From contig NZ_LFQR01000083.1 of the NCBI RefSeq assembly GCF_001182895.1, positions 1 through 64,000 of the forward strand: a DNA stretch of 64,000 bases, given 5' to 3'. A program made the translations under genes and the position numbers. This document shows, in pieces, positions 48,101 through 58,980 of this stretch. Within the stretch, counting starts at the first letter, position 1; every line of letters begins with the position of its first letter. The notes beneath the pieces are model-generated. The model made no database searches. It had not been told where the DNA came from and saw only the letters and a list, made by a program, of their open reading frames with translations. The stretch comes from Frateuria defendens (lineage in GTDB: Bacteria > Pseudomonadota > Gammaproteobacteria > Xanthomonadales > Rhodanobacteraceae).

Positions 48101-48287
48101 CCTCTCCCCGCTGGGGAGAGGGCCCGGGTGAGGGGCGGGGCGTGCAGGAACCTTGGGAAGAACGAGAGTGCGTGCTTGTTTTTGTACGTCGAGCAAGCAC
48201 GCTGCTGTCGGTGCCCGAACAAACCCAAAGAAGCTAGCCCCGCTTGCGCGAGCCCCCTCACCCTGCCCTCTCCCCGGGGGGAGAGGG
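48101..48287. repeat. Pair of inverted REP-like elements
   Basis: Two palindromes share the core ctctcccc / ggggagag: one at 48101-48121, followed by gggtgagggg, and one at 48266-48287, preceded by cccctcaccc. They are therefore arranged head to head as a BIME-like pair. A third copy lies at 54362-54382. This element type is widespread between genes in Proteobacteria. The rest of the 374-base gap after gltX holds no gene. Confidence 0.75.
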
Positions 48288-48306
48288 AAAAGCCGGAGGC
48301 CGCGGC

Positions 48307-48382
48307 TTGCTCGACATGCCTCGTGTTACTCGACGCGTACCGTGTTGCTCGATGTGCACCGCGTTACTTGACGTGCACCGTG
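48307..48382. repeat. Four 19-bp imperfect tandem repeats at the 3' end of the DUF4399 gene
   Basis: Units start at 48307, 48326, 48345 and 48364, each of the form tt(a/g)ct(c/t)ga…gtg. The last unit is coding: on the minus strand it is the final codons (…VHVK-stop) of the DUF4399 gene. The other three lie just beyond the stop, as if the gene end had been copied outward. Confidence 0.85.
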
Positions 48383-48807
48383 ATCTTCTTCGACACCACC
48401 GCCGGCTCGAACGGCACGTGGTTCTCGTCGGCCAGTTCCAGTTGCAGCGTGTGCGTGCCGGGCTTGAGCTTGACGGTGGTCTCGGTCTGGCCGTTGCCGA
48501 AGTGGAGGTGGTTGTCGTCCTTCGGGATCGGCAGGCCGGCCGCGGGCAGTTCCTTCACGTCGACCAGCAGGTGGTGGTGGCCGGTGCCTTCCTTCTTCAC
48601 GCCCGCGGGCGCCACGCCCATGCCCTTGAGGCCGAAGCGCACCGTCACCTCCGGCCCCACGGTGGCGCCGTCCTTCGGCGCGATGATGTAGACCTCGGCG
48701 CCGGCCGGCGCCTTGGTGACCGGCAGGCCGCCGGCGGCCTGGTTGTCGGCGGCGACGGCCGCGGCGCCGGAGGCGGCGAGGAGTGTCGCGAACAGGATGC
48801 GCTTCAT
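48364..48807 (-). CDS. Secreted DUF4399 protein
   Basis: A 147-residue periplasmic protein with a Sec signal (MKRILFATLLAASGAAAVAA, cut about residue 20) and a single beta-rich domain of the DUF4399 family. His-rich motifs GTGHHHLLVDV and DDNHLHFGNGQTE suggest metal binding. The C-terminal strand KKITVHVK is complete. No operon partner is evident; function unknown. Confidence 0.85.
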   Translation of the reverse strand: MKRILFATLLAASGAAAVAADNQAAGGLPVTKAPAGAEVYIIAPKDGATVGPEVTVRFGLKGMGVAPAGVKKEGTGHHHLLVDVKELPAAGLPIPKDDNHLHFGNGQTETTVKLKPGTHTLQLELADENHVPFEPAVVSKKITVHVK

Positions 48808-48933
48808 CGGTCGTATCTCCGCAGGATGAGTCCGCGCAGTGTAGCGCCCGCCGTCACCGCCGCGTCATGCACGCGCCACGCGCGCGCAACCTGGCCCGGA
48901 CAAGCTGCATCGAGCCAGCACAGGTGATGGCCC

Positions 48934-50094
48934 ATGCGCATCGGCATCGTCAGCGAAACCTATCCGCCCGAGATCAACGGCGTCGCCCTCACCGTGCACA
49001 GCCTCGCCGCCGGCCTCGCCGCGCGCGGCCACACGGTGGAAGTGATCCGCCCGCGCCAGCCGCAGCCGTTCGCCGACGAGCCGGGCATCCTCGCCACCGA
49101 AGTGCGCGGCGCTGCGCTGCCCCGCTACCCCGGCCTGCGCCTGGGCCTGCCGGCCGGGCGCATGCTGCGCCGGCGCTGGGCGCGGCTGCGGCCCGATGCG
49201 CTCTATATCGCCACCGAGGGTCCGCTGGGCGGGTCCGCCCTGCGCGCCGCCAACCGCCTGGGCATCCCTGTGTCCACCGGTTTCCACACCCGCTTCGACG
49301 CCTATGCCGGGCACTATGGCCTCGGCGTGCTGACGCCGCTGGTGCGCGGCTACCTGCGCCGCTTCCACCGCCGCGGCGCCAGCACCCTGGTGCCCACCGA
49401 GGCGCTGGTGCATGAGCTGCAAGAGCTGGGCGTGGACAACGCGCGCCTGCTGCGCCGCGCGGTGGACACCGCGCTGTTCCACCCCAGCCGGCGTGACCCT
49501 GCGCTGCGCGCGCAATGGGGCGTGGACGGCCATACGCCGGTGGTGCTGTACGTGGGGCGCATCGCGCCGGAGAAGAACCTCGACCTCGCGGTGAGGGCCT
49601 TCCGCGCCTTGCAGCGGCGCCTGCCGCAGGCCCGCTACGTGTGGGTGGGCGATGGCCCGGCGCGCGCCGCGCTCGAAGCCGCGCATCCCGACTTCATCTT
49701 CGCCGGCCCGCAGCGCGGCGAGGCACTGGCACGGCATTACGCCAGCGCCGACGTGTTCTTCTTCCCCAGCCTGAGCGAGACCTTTGGCAACGTGGTGCTG
49801 GAGGCGCTGGCCGCCGGCCTGCCGGTGGTGGCCTACGAGGAAGGCGCCGCGCGCGAGCACCTGCGCGATGGCTGCAACGGCCGCTGTGTCGCCTCGGGCG
49901 AGGAGCGCGCGTTCGTGGACGCCGCGGTGGAGCTGGCCGGCAACCCCGGCCTGATCCGGCACATGGGCCGCGACGCGCACGCCAGCATGGCGCGCCTCTC
50001 GCCGGAGGCGGTGATCCGCGAATTCGAAGCGCTGCTGCAGCAACTCGCCGAGGAGGTACGCCATGTCCGCCACACCGCCATGGTCCACGTCTGA
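48934..50094 (+). CDS. Glycosyltransferase, GT4 family (mannosyltransferase-like)
   Basis: A 386-residue GT-B enzyme. The N-terminus MRIGIVSETYPPEINGVALT carries the loop that binds the acceptor. The C-terminal half has YVGRIAPEKNLDLAVRAF and the E-x7-E motif SLSETFGNVVLEALAAGLPVV, as in retaining GT4 enzymes. It resembles GDP-mannose-dependent alpha-mannosyltransferases acting on lipids. It overlaps the PAP2 gene by 32 bases, so the two may work on one lipid-linked product. Confidence 0.88.
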   Translation: MRIGIVSETYPPEINGVALTVHSLAAGLAARGHTVEVIRPRQPQPFADEPGILATEVRGAALPRYPGLRLGLPAGRMLRRRWARLRPDALYIATEGPLGGSALRAANRLGIPVSTGFHTRFDAYAGHYGLGVLTPLVRGYLRRFHRRGASTLVPTEALVHELQELGVDNARLLRRAVDTALFHPSRRDPALRAQWGVDGHTPVVLYVGRIAPEKNLDLAVRAFRALQRRLPQARYVWVGDGPARAALEAAHPDFIFAGPQRGEALARHYASADVFFFPSLSETFGNVVLEALAAGLPVVAYEEGAAREHLRDGCNGRCVASGEERAFVDAAVELAGNPGLIRHMGRDAHASMARLSPEAVIREFEALLQQLAEEVRHVRHTAMVHV

Positions 50095-50626
50095 ACTGCC
50101 GCTGGGCCCGCGCTTCGCGCTGGACCGGCGTGTGTGCGTGGCGGCCAACCGCTGGGGCGCGCGCCGTGCGGTGGGGCTGTTTTTCGGCGCCGTCAGCCGG
50201 CTCGGCGACGGCGTGTTCTGGTATGCGCTGATGCTCGCGCTGGCGGCCTTCGACGGCCGCCGCGGGCTGCTCGTCGCCATGCACATGGCGGCCACCGGCC
50301 TCGCCGCGCTGCTGCTGTACCGCCTGCTCAAGCGCTGGACGCGCCGGCCGCGCCCGTTCCGCGCCTGCCCCGGCGTGATCGCGCACGTGCCGCCGCTGGA
50401 CGAGTTCAGCTTCCCCTCCGGCCACACCCTGCAGGCGGTCGGCTTCACCCTGGTGGCCCTGGCCTGGTACCCGCTGCTGGCGCCGCTGCTGGTCACCTTC
50501 ACCACGCTGGTGGCGATCTCGCGCGTGATCCTCGGCCTGCACTACCCCAGCGACGTGCTGGCCGCGACCCTGATCGGCGGCGGCCTGGGCGCGCTGTCGC
50601 TGTGGCTGGGAACGATCGCGGCCTGA
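50063..50626 (+). CDS. PAP2-family membrane phosphatase
   Basis: A 187-residue membrane phosphatase with the three-part PAP2 signature: K-x6-RP in LKRWTRRPRPF, PSGHT in SFPSGHTLQAVG, and SR-x5-H-x3-D in SRVILGLHYPSDV. About five transmembrane helices. The likely substrate is a lipid phosphate such as phosphatidate or undecaprenyl diphosphate. AGGAGG lies upstream of the ATG at 50063, inside the glycosyltransferase gene. Confidence 0.92.
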   Translation: MSATPPWSTSELPLGPRFALDRRVCVAANRWGARRAVGLFFGAVSRLGDGVFWYALMLALAAFDGRRGLLVAMHMAATGLAALLLYRLLKRWTRRPRPFRACPGVIAHVPPLDEFSFPSGHTLQAVGFTLVALAWYPLLAPLLVTFTTLVAISRVILGLHYPSDVLAATLIGGGLGALSLWLGTIAA

Positions 50627-50688
50627 GAGGCTGCGCATTCTCTAGGCATCGCGTCGGCGCCGCCTTTGCGCTCAGGTAGATAGATCAC

Positions 50689-50734
50689 CTATCCACAGAC
50701 TTGCCCCGGGCGCGTCCACAGGCGCTGTGGAAAA
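50689..50734. repeat. DnaA-box-like repeat, copy 1
   Basis: Begins ctatccacag and ends ctgtggaaaa, with cgtccacag in between. The outer motifs are near matches to DnaA boxes (TTATCCACA; the reverse ttttccaca fits TTWTNCACA). Flanking similarity to copies 2 and 3 extends upstream to about 50633 (…cattctct…tttgcgctca…). Confidence 0.75.
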
Positions 50735-50860
50735 GCAGCGCGCCTGCCGCGCCAACCCCGCCGTCCACTGCATCCGCCCGGCTCGCCATCGCCACGACAG
50801 GATTGCGCATTCCGTAACCGGCGCGTCACCACTGCCTTTGCGCTCAAGCAGATAGGCCAC

Positions 50861-50907
50861 CTATCCACAGGCTTGCGCCACGTGCATCCACAGACGCTGT
50901 GGAAAAC
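50861..50907. repeat. DnaA-box-like repeat, copy 2
   Basis: Same order of motifs as copy 1 (ctatccacag … catccacag … ctgtggaaaac), 172 bases further on, with the upstream cctttgcgctcaagcagata flank shared with copy 3. Confidence 0.75.
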
Positions 50908-51118
50908 ATCGCTGCCGTTGCGCTTGCCAGACACGGGGGCCGCAGCGTCAACCGCCACGGCGTGCGTGCGCGAGGACGGCGCCTCGCGCAAAGCGCGTCC
51001 ACGTCGGAGCCATGGGCGCGACGCATCGTCTCGATGCGCCGACCATCGTGACGACGAGGTTGCACATTCTCTAACCGACACGTCGCCACCACCTTTGCGC
51101 TCAAGCAGATAGATCACC

Positions 51119-51165
51119 TATCCACAGGCTTACCCCAGGCGCGTCCACAGTCGCTGTGGAAAACC
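51119..51165. repeat. DnaA-box-like repeat, copy 3
   Basis: Same motif order (ctatccacag … cgtccacag … ctgtggaaaac). With its upstream flank from 51061 it is the copy closest to both others. A long hairpin at 51197-51230 follows. Confidence 0.75.
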
Positions 51166-51196
51166 TTTGCCGAAACATTGCGCACGTCGCACACGA

Positions 51197-51230
51197 CGAA
51201 GGCGCCAGCGGCAATCCGCCGGCGCCTTCG
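51197..51230. other. Long hairpin in non-coding DNA
   Basis: Arms cgaaggcgccagcgg and ccgccggcgccttcg pair at 14 of 15 positions around a caat loop. There is no T run on either strand. It may be a terminator relic, a structured RNA or a replication-region hairpin; the sequence does not decide. Confidence 0.6.
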
Positions 51231-52217
51231 CCGAGGCAACCGCCTTCCCCAAGAAGGCCGCCTGCCGCGAGCTTAGCTTTCATGGCGACGCCCATCGCCG
51301 AGCGGCGACATGCCGCATCGTTCGTTCGATCGAGCCGTGTGAAACCGGCCCAGGGCGGCATCGTGGAGGCACATGGCACACCCCGGGGGTGGGGCGATCC
51401 ATATGGCGAAGCAACATGACAGGGCATCATGTCCCCCCACGACGCCGGCCTGGACCGGCTCCGTGGTCAATGCGTTCCGGCTAGCGACGCCTGGAATCTC
51501 CACGCGGCTGCCCGAGGCCCGGTCGTACCGGCTCGTGCACGCCTTGCCGGGCGCCGGCGCATCATGTTGGCGACACAAACCCAGACTGCCTCACGACGCC
51601 CATTCCGGTGCGACCGCCTGCGCGCCGCGCCGCTCCAGAGGTGGCGATAGATGCGACTCATGCGATCCCCCATTTGCGTCACGCAATGCGTGTCGCCTGC
51701 CGCCCATGGTGGCAGGCGCTGCCGTTGCGACCGTGCCCGATGGGCACCGGCGCGTGAGACCATTACACCGGGCGCAGCGGGACTCCGATGAACCGATCCG
51801 GCAAAGAGCTAGGCGAATCCGGCAAAGAGCTGGGCAAATGCGGCACGCCCATGCACGGATCCGGCAGGTCGGTGCTGACGCCGCTATCTCGCAGCACGGC
51901 GCGCGCGTCGCGATGCGATGCGATGCGAAGCACCGCCGCGATAGCCTCCCGCGCGTTCGCGGCGACGCCCGGACACGAAGCCCTGCGCGCGTGCGAGCGC
52001 TTTCATCGACAACGATGCGCCGCGCCGCGTGCAGCGGCTTCGCCAACGGCGGCAGCGCCACGATCCTGCCACCAGAACGCACCCGGAGCCGTGCAGGAGC
52101 CCGCCTCGCGCGTGACCGTCGCGTCCGGGCCCTTGCTGCGCCGCAGGCTCGTGCGCACAAGGCGCGCACCACGGCGGCAGCGCCCCGCCGGCAGAGCGTG
52201 AACGGACTCTCAGGACG
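51231..52217. other. About 1 kb without a supportable gene
   Basis: Several long frames are open here only because of GC content; none has a recognisable domain, a ribosome binding site or sensible amino-acid use (very high Arg, Cys, Ala). Two exact-length 21-base tandem units (atccggcaaagagct…) occur at 51796-51837. A palindrome ttgcg-tca-cgcaa lies near 51675. The stretch looks like decayed or rearranged DNA. Confidence 0.6.
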
Positions 52218-52303
52218 TCAGGGCGACGAGGGCAGCGGTTCGCCGGACGACACGCGCATCAGCGTGTCGCGCGGCAGCTCGCCGAACACGCGGCGGTAGC
52301 TGT
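52218..52303 (-). pseudogene. Possible 3' remnant of an unknown gene
   Basis: On the minus strand a frame ending at 52218 reads SYRRVFGELPRDTLMRV then SSGEPLPSSP and stops. Its composition looks like real protein, unlike the surrounding frames. It runs into the DUF2968 gene on the other strand with no start of its own, so it may be a 3' fragment left by a rearrangement. The family is not recognised. Confidence 0.35.
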
Positions 52304-52321
52304 CGGCTTGCGCTGCTCGCC

Positions 52322-53005
52322 ATGCCGGCGCTCGCCGCCGCCGCGCCGGCCAAGCATGCGCCCAAGGCGCCGCCGCCGGCTGCCACGCCCGCACCCGCAC
52401 CCGAAGCGCCGCCGCCGCGCGGCACGGCGGACGCCAGCACCGTGGACGAACTGCGCAAGCTGATGGATGCTCACCAGCTCACCGAGCAGCGCACCACCTG
52501 CAACGGCAGCTACGGCGCCAGCCTGCTGTTCCATGCCGACAAGCTGAGCTACTACGTGGTGCTGTTCCACGAGAAGGAGTTCTGGCGCGTGATCCACACC
52601 GACTCGGCGAACGACGCGAAGAGCATCTACCGCGCCTTCGGCACGCAGACCGAGAAGCTGGCGCAGGTCGATATCGAGGCCGCGCGCCTGCAGGCCGGCA
52701 AGCGCTACACCGACCACCTGATCGCGCTCAACGAGGAGCGCCTGCGCAGCCTGCAGCAGGACGCCACGCACCAGCAGGAGCAGGCGCGCCAGGTGGTCGC
52801 CTTGCAGCAGCAGGCGCAGCAACAGGCGGTGTCGCTGTCCAGCGACCTGCGCAACAGCAGCGCCCAGCTCGATGCCATGCAGCAGCGCATCCGCGCGCTG
52901 GAAATGCAGCAGACCAACCTCGACCTCACGCTGCCGCCGCCCGCGGCGAAAAGCGATGCCGCGGCCGCCGCCATCGCCCCGAGCGCTGCAGCAAGTTCGC
53001 CCTGA
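52322..53005 (+). CDS. DUF2968 family protein, probably missing its 5' end
   Basis: A 227-residue product: an Ala/Pro linker, the DUF2968 core (VDELRKLMDAHQLTEQRTTC, ASLLFHADKLSYYVVLFHEK) and a long Gln-rich coiled coil (about 140-200). The region before the ATG reads, in frame, as the end of a signal peptide (CRLALLA-MPALAAAAPA), but no start codon lies upstream before a stop. The normal start of the signal peptide seems to have been lost. Expressed from 52322 it would have only a partial export signal. Confidence 0.7.
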   Translation: MPALAAAAPAKHAPKAPPPAATPAPAPEAPPPRGTADASTVDELRKLMDAHQLTEQRTTCNGSYGASLLFHADKLSYYVVLFHEKEFWRVIHTDSANDAKSIYRAFGTQTEKLAQVDIEAARLQAGKRYTDHLIALNEERLRSLQQDATHQQEQARQVVALQQQAQQQAVSLSSDLRNSSAQLDAMQQRIRALEMQQTNLDLTLPPPAAKSDAAAAAIAPSAAASSP

Positions 53006-53184
53006 GCGGACAGCCGTTTCTTTCCGCCGAAACGAAAACATCGCGCGCAGCGGATGCCTGCGCGCGATGGGGCACGGATTCGGCGGACACGCTCGTGCGC
53101 TATGCCGACCGGTGACGATGGCGCGCCTTGCGCAGAAATTCACCAAGCCGTAGCAAGTCCCTGACCGCAAAGCCGCCCGGCGCA

Positions 53185-53232
53185 CTTACCCACAGGCTTG
53201 TCCCAGGGACGTCCACACCGGCTGTGGAAAAC
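53185..53232. repeat. DnaA-box-like repeat, copy 4
   Basis: Contains cttacccacaggcttg … cgtccacac … ctgtggaaaac, the same order as the copies at 50.7-51.2 kb. The upstream flank differs, so only the core of about 47 bases is shared. Confidence 0.65.
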
Positions 53233-53242
53233 CCGGGGCCGA

Positions 53243-53275
53243 AAATGCCGATGCCGCCCTGGCGGCGGCATCGGC
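53243..53275 (-). terminator. Rho-independent terminator of accD
   Basis: A perfect 12-bp stem (gccgatgccgcc / ggcggcatcggc) with a 5-base loop, 28 bases after the accD stop. In the direction of accD transcription it is followed by attttc, a short T run. Confidence 0.75.
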
Positions 53276-53303
53276 GATCCACGGCTGACTTGGCGAGGCC
53301 GGC

Positions 53304-54173
<870 letters not shown>

Positions 54174-54300
54174 AGTCGACCTCGATCTGAAACCGGACGC
54201 CGTCGCTGCGACACCGTCCATCCAAGCGAACCTGCGCGGCACCGCGCGCTGCCCGCTCTCTACGGGAGCGAAAACTAAGGGCGAGTGCACGCTGCGTCCA

Positions 54301-54382
54301 CCTGCCTGCAAAGCACGTCTTGCAGGCAGGCTCGCGGCGAGCACCCGCCCCTCCCCCCAACCTTCTCCCCGGCGGGGAGAGG
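54301..54382. repeat. Hairpin and REP-like element between trpA and accD
   Basis: A perfect 11-bp stem (cctgcctgcaa / ttgcaggcagg, 8-base loop) at 54301-54330 and the third copy of the ctctcccc/ggggagag palindrome at 54362-54382 lie just after the trpA stop. Either may end or attenuate the trpBA transcript; no T run is present. The accD promoter should lie between 54174 and 54300. Confidence 0.65.
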
Positions 54383-54400
54383 GCGCGAGGAACGGTGCGC

Positions 54401-55201
54401 CTACCGCGCGTCGAGCGCTTCGCGGATCGGCCGCAGGAAACCCTGCACGCGATCGGCGATGTCGCCCTCTTCCGTGGCGCCGGCCAGCCGTTCGACCAGC
54501 GCGCTGCCAATCACCACCGCATCGGCGAAGCCGGCGATGGCCTTGGCGCTCGCCGCGTCGCGCACGCCGAAGCCCACCGCCACCGGCGCCTTCGCCCTGG
54601 CGCGGATGTCGGCCACGCGCGCGGCGATGTCCGCCGTGCTCAGCCTTGCCGCGCCGGTGATGCCAGCGAACGACACATAGTACAGGAAGCCCTCCGCCGA
54701 CTCGCACAGCTTTGCCATACGCGCGGGTGCGGTGGTGGGCGCGGCGAGCAGGATCTGCTTGAGGCCGGCCTCGCGCAGCGGCGCCAGCACGGCCGACTCC
54801 TCCAGCGGGCAGTCCACCAGCAGCACGCCGTCCACGCCGGCCGCCACCGCCTCTTCGGCGAAGCGCGCGTAGCCGTGGATCTCGATCGGGTTCAAATAGC
54901 CCATCAGCACCACCGGCGTGTCCGCGTCGCTGCGGCGGAACTCGGCCACCCAGCCGAGCACGTCGCCCAGGCCCACGCCCTTGGCGATGGCGCGCTCGCT
55001 GGCGTGCTGGATCACCGGGCCGTCGGCCATCGGGTCGGAGAACGGCACGCCCAGCTCGATCACGTCGGCACCGGAGGCGACCAGCGCGCGCATCAGGGCC
55101 ACGGCATGACCGGGCGAGGGATCGCCGGCGGTGACGAAGGGGATCAGGCCGGTGCGGCCGGTGGCCTTCAAGGTGGTGAAACGTCGGTCGATGCGATTCA
55201 T
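54401..55201 (-). CDS. trpA: Tryptophan synthase alpha subunit
   Basis: A 266-residue TIM barrel that splits indole-3-glycerol phosphate into indole and glyceraldehyde phosphate. Catalytic Glu is in [12 protein letters not shown] and catalytic Asp in [10 protein letters not shown]. The flexible loop 6 region reads [11 protein letters not shown], and GFGVRDAA binds the phosphate. It lies downstream of trpB but is separated from it by a frameshifted kinase gene. Confidence 0.97.
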   Translation of the reverse strand: MNRIDRRFTTLKATGRTGLIPFVTAGDPSPGHAVALMRALVASGADVIELGVPFSDPMADGPVIQHASERAIAKGVGLGDVLGWVAEFRRSDADTPVVLMGYLNPIEIHGYARFAEEAVAAGVDGVLLVDCPLEESAVLAPLREAGLKQILLAAPTTAPARMAKLCESAEGFLYYVSFAGITGAARLSTADIAARVADIRARAKAPVAVGFGVRDAASAKAIAGFADAVVIGSALVERLAGATEEGDIADRVQGFLRPIREALDAR

Positions 55202-55207
55202 GGATAA

Positions 55208-55812
55208 CTACCCCTGTGGCTCCGCCTGCCCGGCAAGCGGCAGGTCAAAGGCGGCGATGACGCGCTCGGCGGCCGCCTCGGGCGCCAGCGCGGTGTTGTC
55301 GATATGCAAATAGTCCGGGCGGCCCGCAAAGTACTCGCCGGCGTGGAAGCGATGCCTCGCTTCCGCCGCCAGCAAGCGCTCGCGGGAGGCCGCCACATCG
55401 CGCTTGGACGGCTTCTGTTCTAGCCGGAACGCGCTCTCGTTGCGGTGCAGGCGTTCTTCCAAGTCCGCATGCAGGGCCACGAACAACGCCCGCCCCCGCG
55501 CTCCCGGAAGACATCGGCCAGCTCTTCGGCGATCTGCGCGTCCTTCGGTTGGTCGAAGGCCCAAACGTAGGTGAAGATCAATCCGGGCAGGTCGCTCTGG
55601 GCTACCTCCTCGAATATCCGACGCCGGAATCCGCGGACCAGCCGTTCGAACGGCGCGGACCCGAACCGGAACAAAGGCAGCACCAGGTCGATGGTCTGGT
55701 GGCTGTGAAACAGGCGTAGCCCCGTGCGCGCCGCGATCGTGGCGCCCACCGTCATCTTGCCCACCGCCGGCGGCCCGATCAGGAACAGCGCGAGCGGCGC
55801 CTGGCCGGTCAC
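55208..55812 (-). pseudogene. P-loop kinase-like ATPase with a frameshift
   Basis: The 5' part (GTG 55812, GGAAGGA ribosome binding site) gives a P-loop protein: LFLIGPPAVGKMTVGATIA, then RLFHSHQTIDLVLPLF and ADVFRERGG. Homology continues in another frame as ALFVALHADLEERLHRNES to the stop at 55208. The break is at a five-C run (55493-55497); one more base restores about 201 residues. The fold resembles shikimate/gluconate-type kinases, with no substrate indicated. It sits inside the trpB-trpA operon, 34 bases after trpB and 6 before trpA. Confidence 0.75.
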
Positions 55813-55846
55813 GGCGAGGTCCTTCCGCGAAAGATCGCCGGCGCGA

Positions 55847-57064
<1,218 letters not shown>

Positions 57065-57139
57065 CGTTCGCATCCGTCGTCCGGCCGCCGGGAGGTTGCG
57101 GCCACGGCACACCCTAGCGCAGCGGGCCGCCGGCCAAAA

Positions 57140-57152
57140 GCGATAAGATCGC
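57140..57152. promoter_or_regulatory. Palindrome in the trpB–LysR intergenic region
   Basis: gcgat-aag-atcgc is a perfect inverted repeat 30 bases before the LysR start and 76 bases before trpB. The position suits a LysR-type binding site in a divergent promoter region. The motif itself is not the TrpI consensus I know. Confidence 0.35.
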
Positions 57153-57182
57153 TGTGACCTGTCAGGAAAACTCACACCTACG

Positions 57183-58076
57183 ATGCCCCGCGAACTGCCG
57201 TCGCTGAATGCCCTGCGCGCCTTCGAAGCCACCGCACGACTGGCGAGCATGACGCGCGCGGCGGACGAGCTGCACGTCACCCACGGCGCCGTGAGCCGGC
57301 AGATCCGTGCATTGGAGGCCGACCTGGGCACGCCGCTGTTCCGGCGCCAGGGGCGCGGGCTGGCGCTCACCGCCGGCGGGCTGCGGCTGCGCGAGGCCGC
57401 CACCGACGCCTTCGGGCAACTGCGCGACGTCTGCCACGAGATCCGCCATGGCGCCGCGCAGGCACCGTTCGTGCTGGGCTGCCCGGGCAGCCTGCTGGCG
57501 CGCTGGATGATCCCGCGCCTGGACCGGCTGGGACACGACCTGCCCGAGCTGAAACTGCACTTGTCGGCCGACGAGGCGGCGCTCGGCGACCCCGCCCTGC
57601 CCGGCCTCGACGCGGCCCTGCTGCTGGCCGAGCGGCCCTGGCCGGCGACGTGGCAGGTCCACACGCTGGCGCCGGAGCTGATCGGCCCGGTGCTCAGCCC
57701 GCGCTATGCCGGCTTCGAGCGCTTGCGCAAGGGCTCGAAGCCGGCGCTGCGCAAGGAGGCGCTGCTGCACACCGCCTCGCGCCCGCAGGCCTGGCCGGCG
57801 TGGGCGCACGCCGAGCACATCGACCCGAAGACGCTGCGCCTCGGCCAGGGCTTCGAGCACCTGTACTACCTGCTGGAAGCGGCGGTCGCGGGCCTGGGCG
57901 TGGCCATCGCGCCGCAACCGCTGGTGGCCGACGACCTCGCCGCCGGCCGGCTGGTCGCCCCGTGGGGCTTTCGCAAGACGCGGGGGGCATGGCTGCTGGG
58001 CGCGCCGCAGCGGGCCGGCGATGCGCGGCTGGCCGCACTGGCGGCATGGCTGCGGGCGGAGCTCGCGCAGGCCTGA
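57183..58076 (+). CDS. LysR-family regulator, TrpI-like by position
   Basis: A 297-residue LysR protein: helix-turn-helix [20 protein letters not shown], then a short effector domain ([20 protein letters not shown] onward, with [19 protein letters not shown] near the end). The GcvA/TrpI-type start ([16 protein letters not shown]) and divergence from trpB support control of trpBA. In Pseudomonas TrpI activates trpBA in response to indole-3-glycerol phosphate. Inferred, not shown. Confidence 0.88.
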   Translation: MPRELPSLNALRAFEATARLASMTRAADELHVTHGAVSRQIRALEADLGTPLFRRQGRGLALTAGGLRLREAATDAFGQLRDVCHEIRHGAAQAPFVLGCPGSLLARWMIPRLDRLGHDLPELKLHLSADEAALGDPALPGLDAALLLAERPWPATWQVHTLAPELIGPVLSPRYAGFERLRKGSKPALRKEALLHTASRPQAWPAWAHAEHIDPKTLRLGQGFEHLYYLLEAAVAGLGVAIAPQPLVADDLAAGRLVAPWGFRKTRGAWLLGAPQRAGDARLAALAAWLRAELAQA

Positions 58077-58345
58077 GCCACGCGGCTGGTCGACGCCGAC
58101 GCGAAACCGCTCGCCTCGCCCCGCTCACCGCAAGGCAGCGGGGATGCGTGGCGCCCTGTTGCGTGCGCGCGAGCCACTTCACCGACACTTCATTGCCCGA
58201 CCACTATCAATGTCCCGGAAGCGCCCCCTGCGAGGGAAGGACGGCACCCATGGCTCCCGCTATCCCGCCTGTCCGCATCGGCGGCACGGAGGCTGCGCCG
58301 GCGGTTCCCACCCCACGACCCGAACCGAGCACAGGAGCGTCCATC

Positions 58346-58980
58346 ATGGCTAAGAAGACCGGCGACCGCGCCCAACTGCACGAGCTGCTGTACCAGGCGC
58401 TGGAAACGGAGATCGGCGGAATCAGGCTGTACAAGGCGGCCGTCGCCTGCGCAGTCAACCAGGACCTCCACAAGGAATGGGAGGATTACTTGAACGAAAC
58501 CACGACGCACCGCCAGGTGCTGCTCTCGGTCTTCGAGTTGCTGGGCCTGGACCCGGAGACGCGCACGCCCGGACGGGAAGTGGTGGAGCACCTCGGCGCC
58601 TCGATGGTCAGGGCGATCGAGATGGCCCGGCAGGCCGGCGATCCCATCGCCGCGCAGCGGGTGGCGGCCGAATGCGTGGTGCTCGCCGAGACCAAGGACC
58701 ACGCCAACTGGGAGCTCATCGGCCTGGCCTGCGACCACCTGCAAGCCAAGGAGGCCAAGGAAGCCGAAGTGCTGCGGCAGGCGTACGACGCCGTCCACCG
58801 GGACGAGGATCACCACCTGTACTACACACCAAGGGCTGGGCGCGCGAGCTGTGGGTCGACTCGCTGGGCTTCCCCGCCGTGATTCCGCCGCCCGAGGAGA
58901 TCAAGAACGTCGAGAGCGCGATCGGCGCCTCGCGGGCCGAGCAGGCACGCGAGGACATGCTCTCGAGCAGGCGCCACTGA
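58346..58980 (+). pseudogene. Ferritin-like protein with a 2-base frameshift
   Basis: From ATG 58346 (AGGAG ribosome binding site) the product is a helical bundle: LYQALETEIGGIRLYKAAVA, YLNETTTHRQVLL, VVLAETKDHANWELI and VHRDEDHHLY, with Glu and His placed as in ferritin-like diiron proteins. After DEDHHLYY the frame goes wrong. The true end (TKGWARELWVDSLGFPAVIP…) is in another frame to 58980. The break is an acacac run at 58824-58829; removing one 'ac' restores 210 residues. Likely a stress or iron-related ferritin-like protein. Confidence 0.75.

Noticed and set aside
50633-51165. CRISPR array
   Set aside because: Repeats are about 47-100 bases long, spaced 172 and 258 bases apart and diverged, with no cas genes; this does not fit CRISPR.
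51373-52299. 308-codon plus-strand frame in the repeat region
   Set aside because: Crosses repeats and hairpins, is Arg/Ala/Cys-rich, lacks any domain and changes character along its length.
50633-53232. Chromosomal origin oriC
   Set aside because: DnaA-like boxes are present, but dnaA, dnaN, rpmH, gidA and an AT-rich unwinding stretch are not; kept only as a repeat finding.
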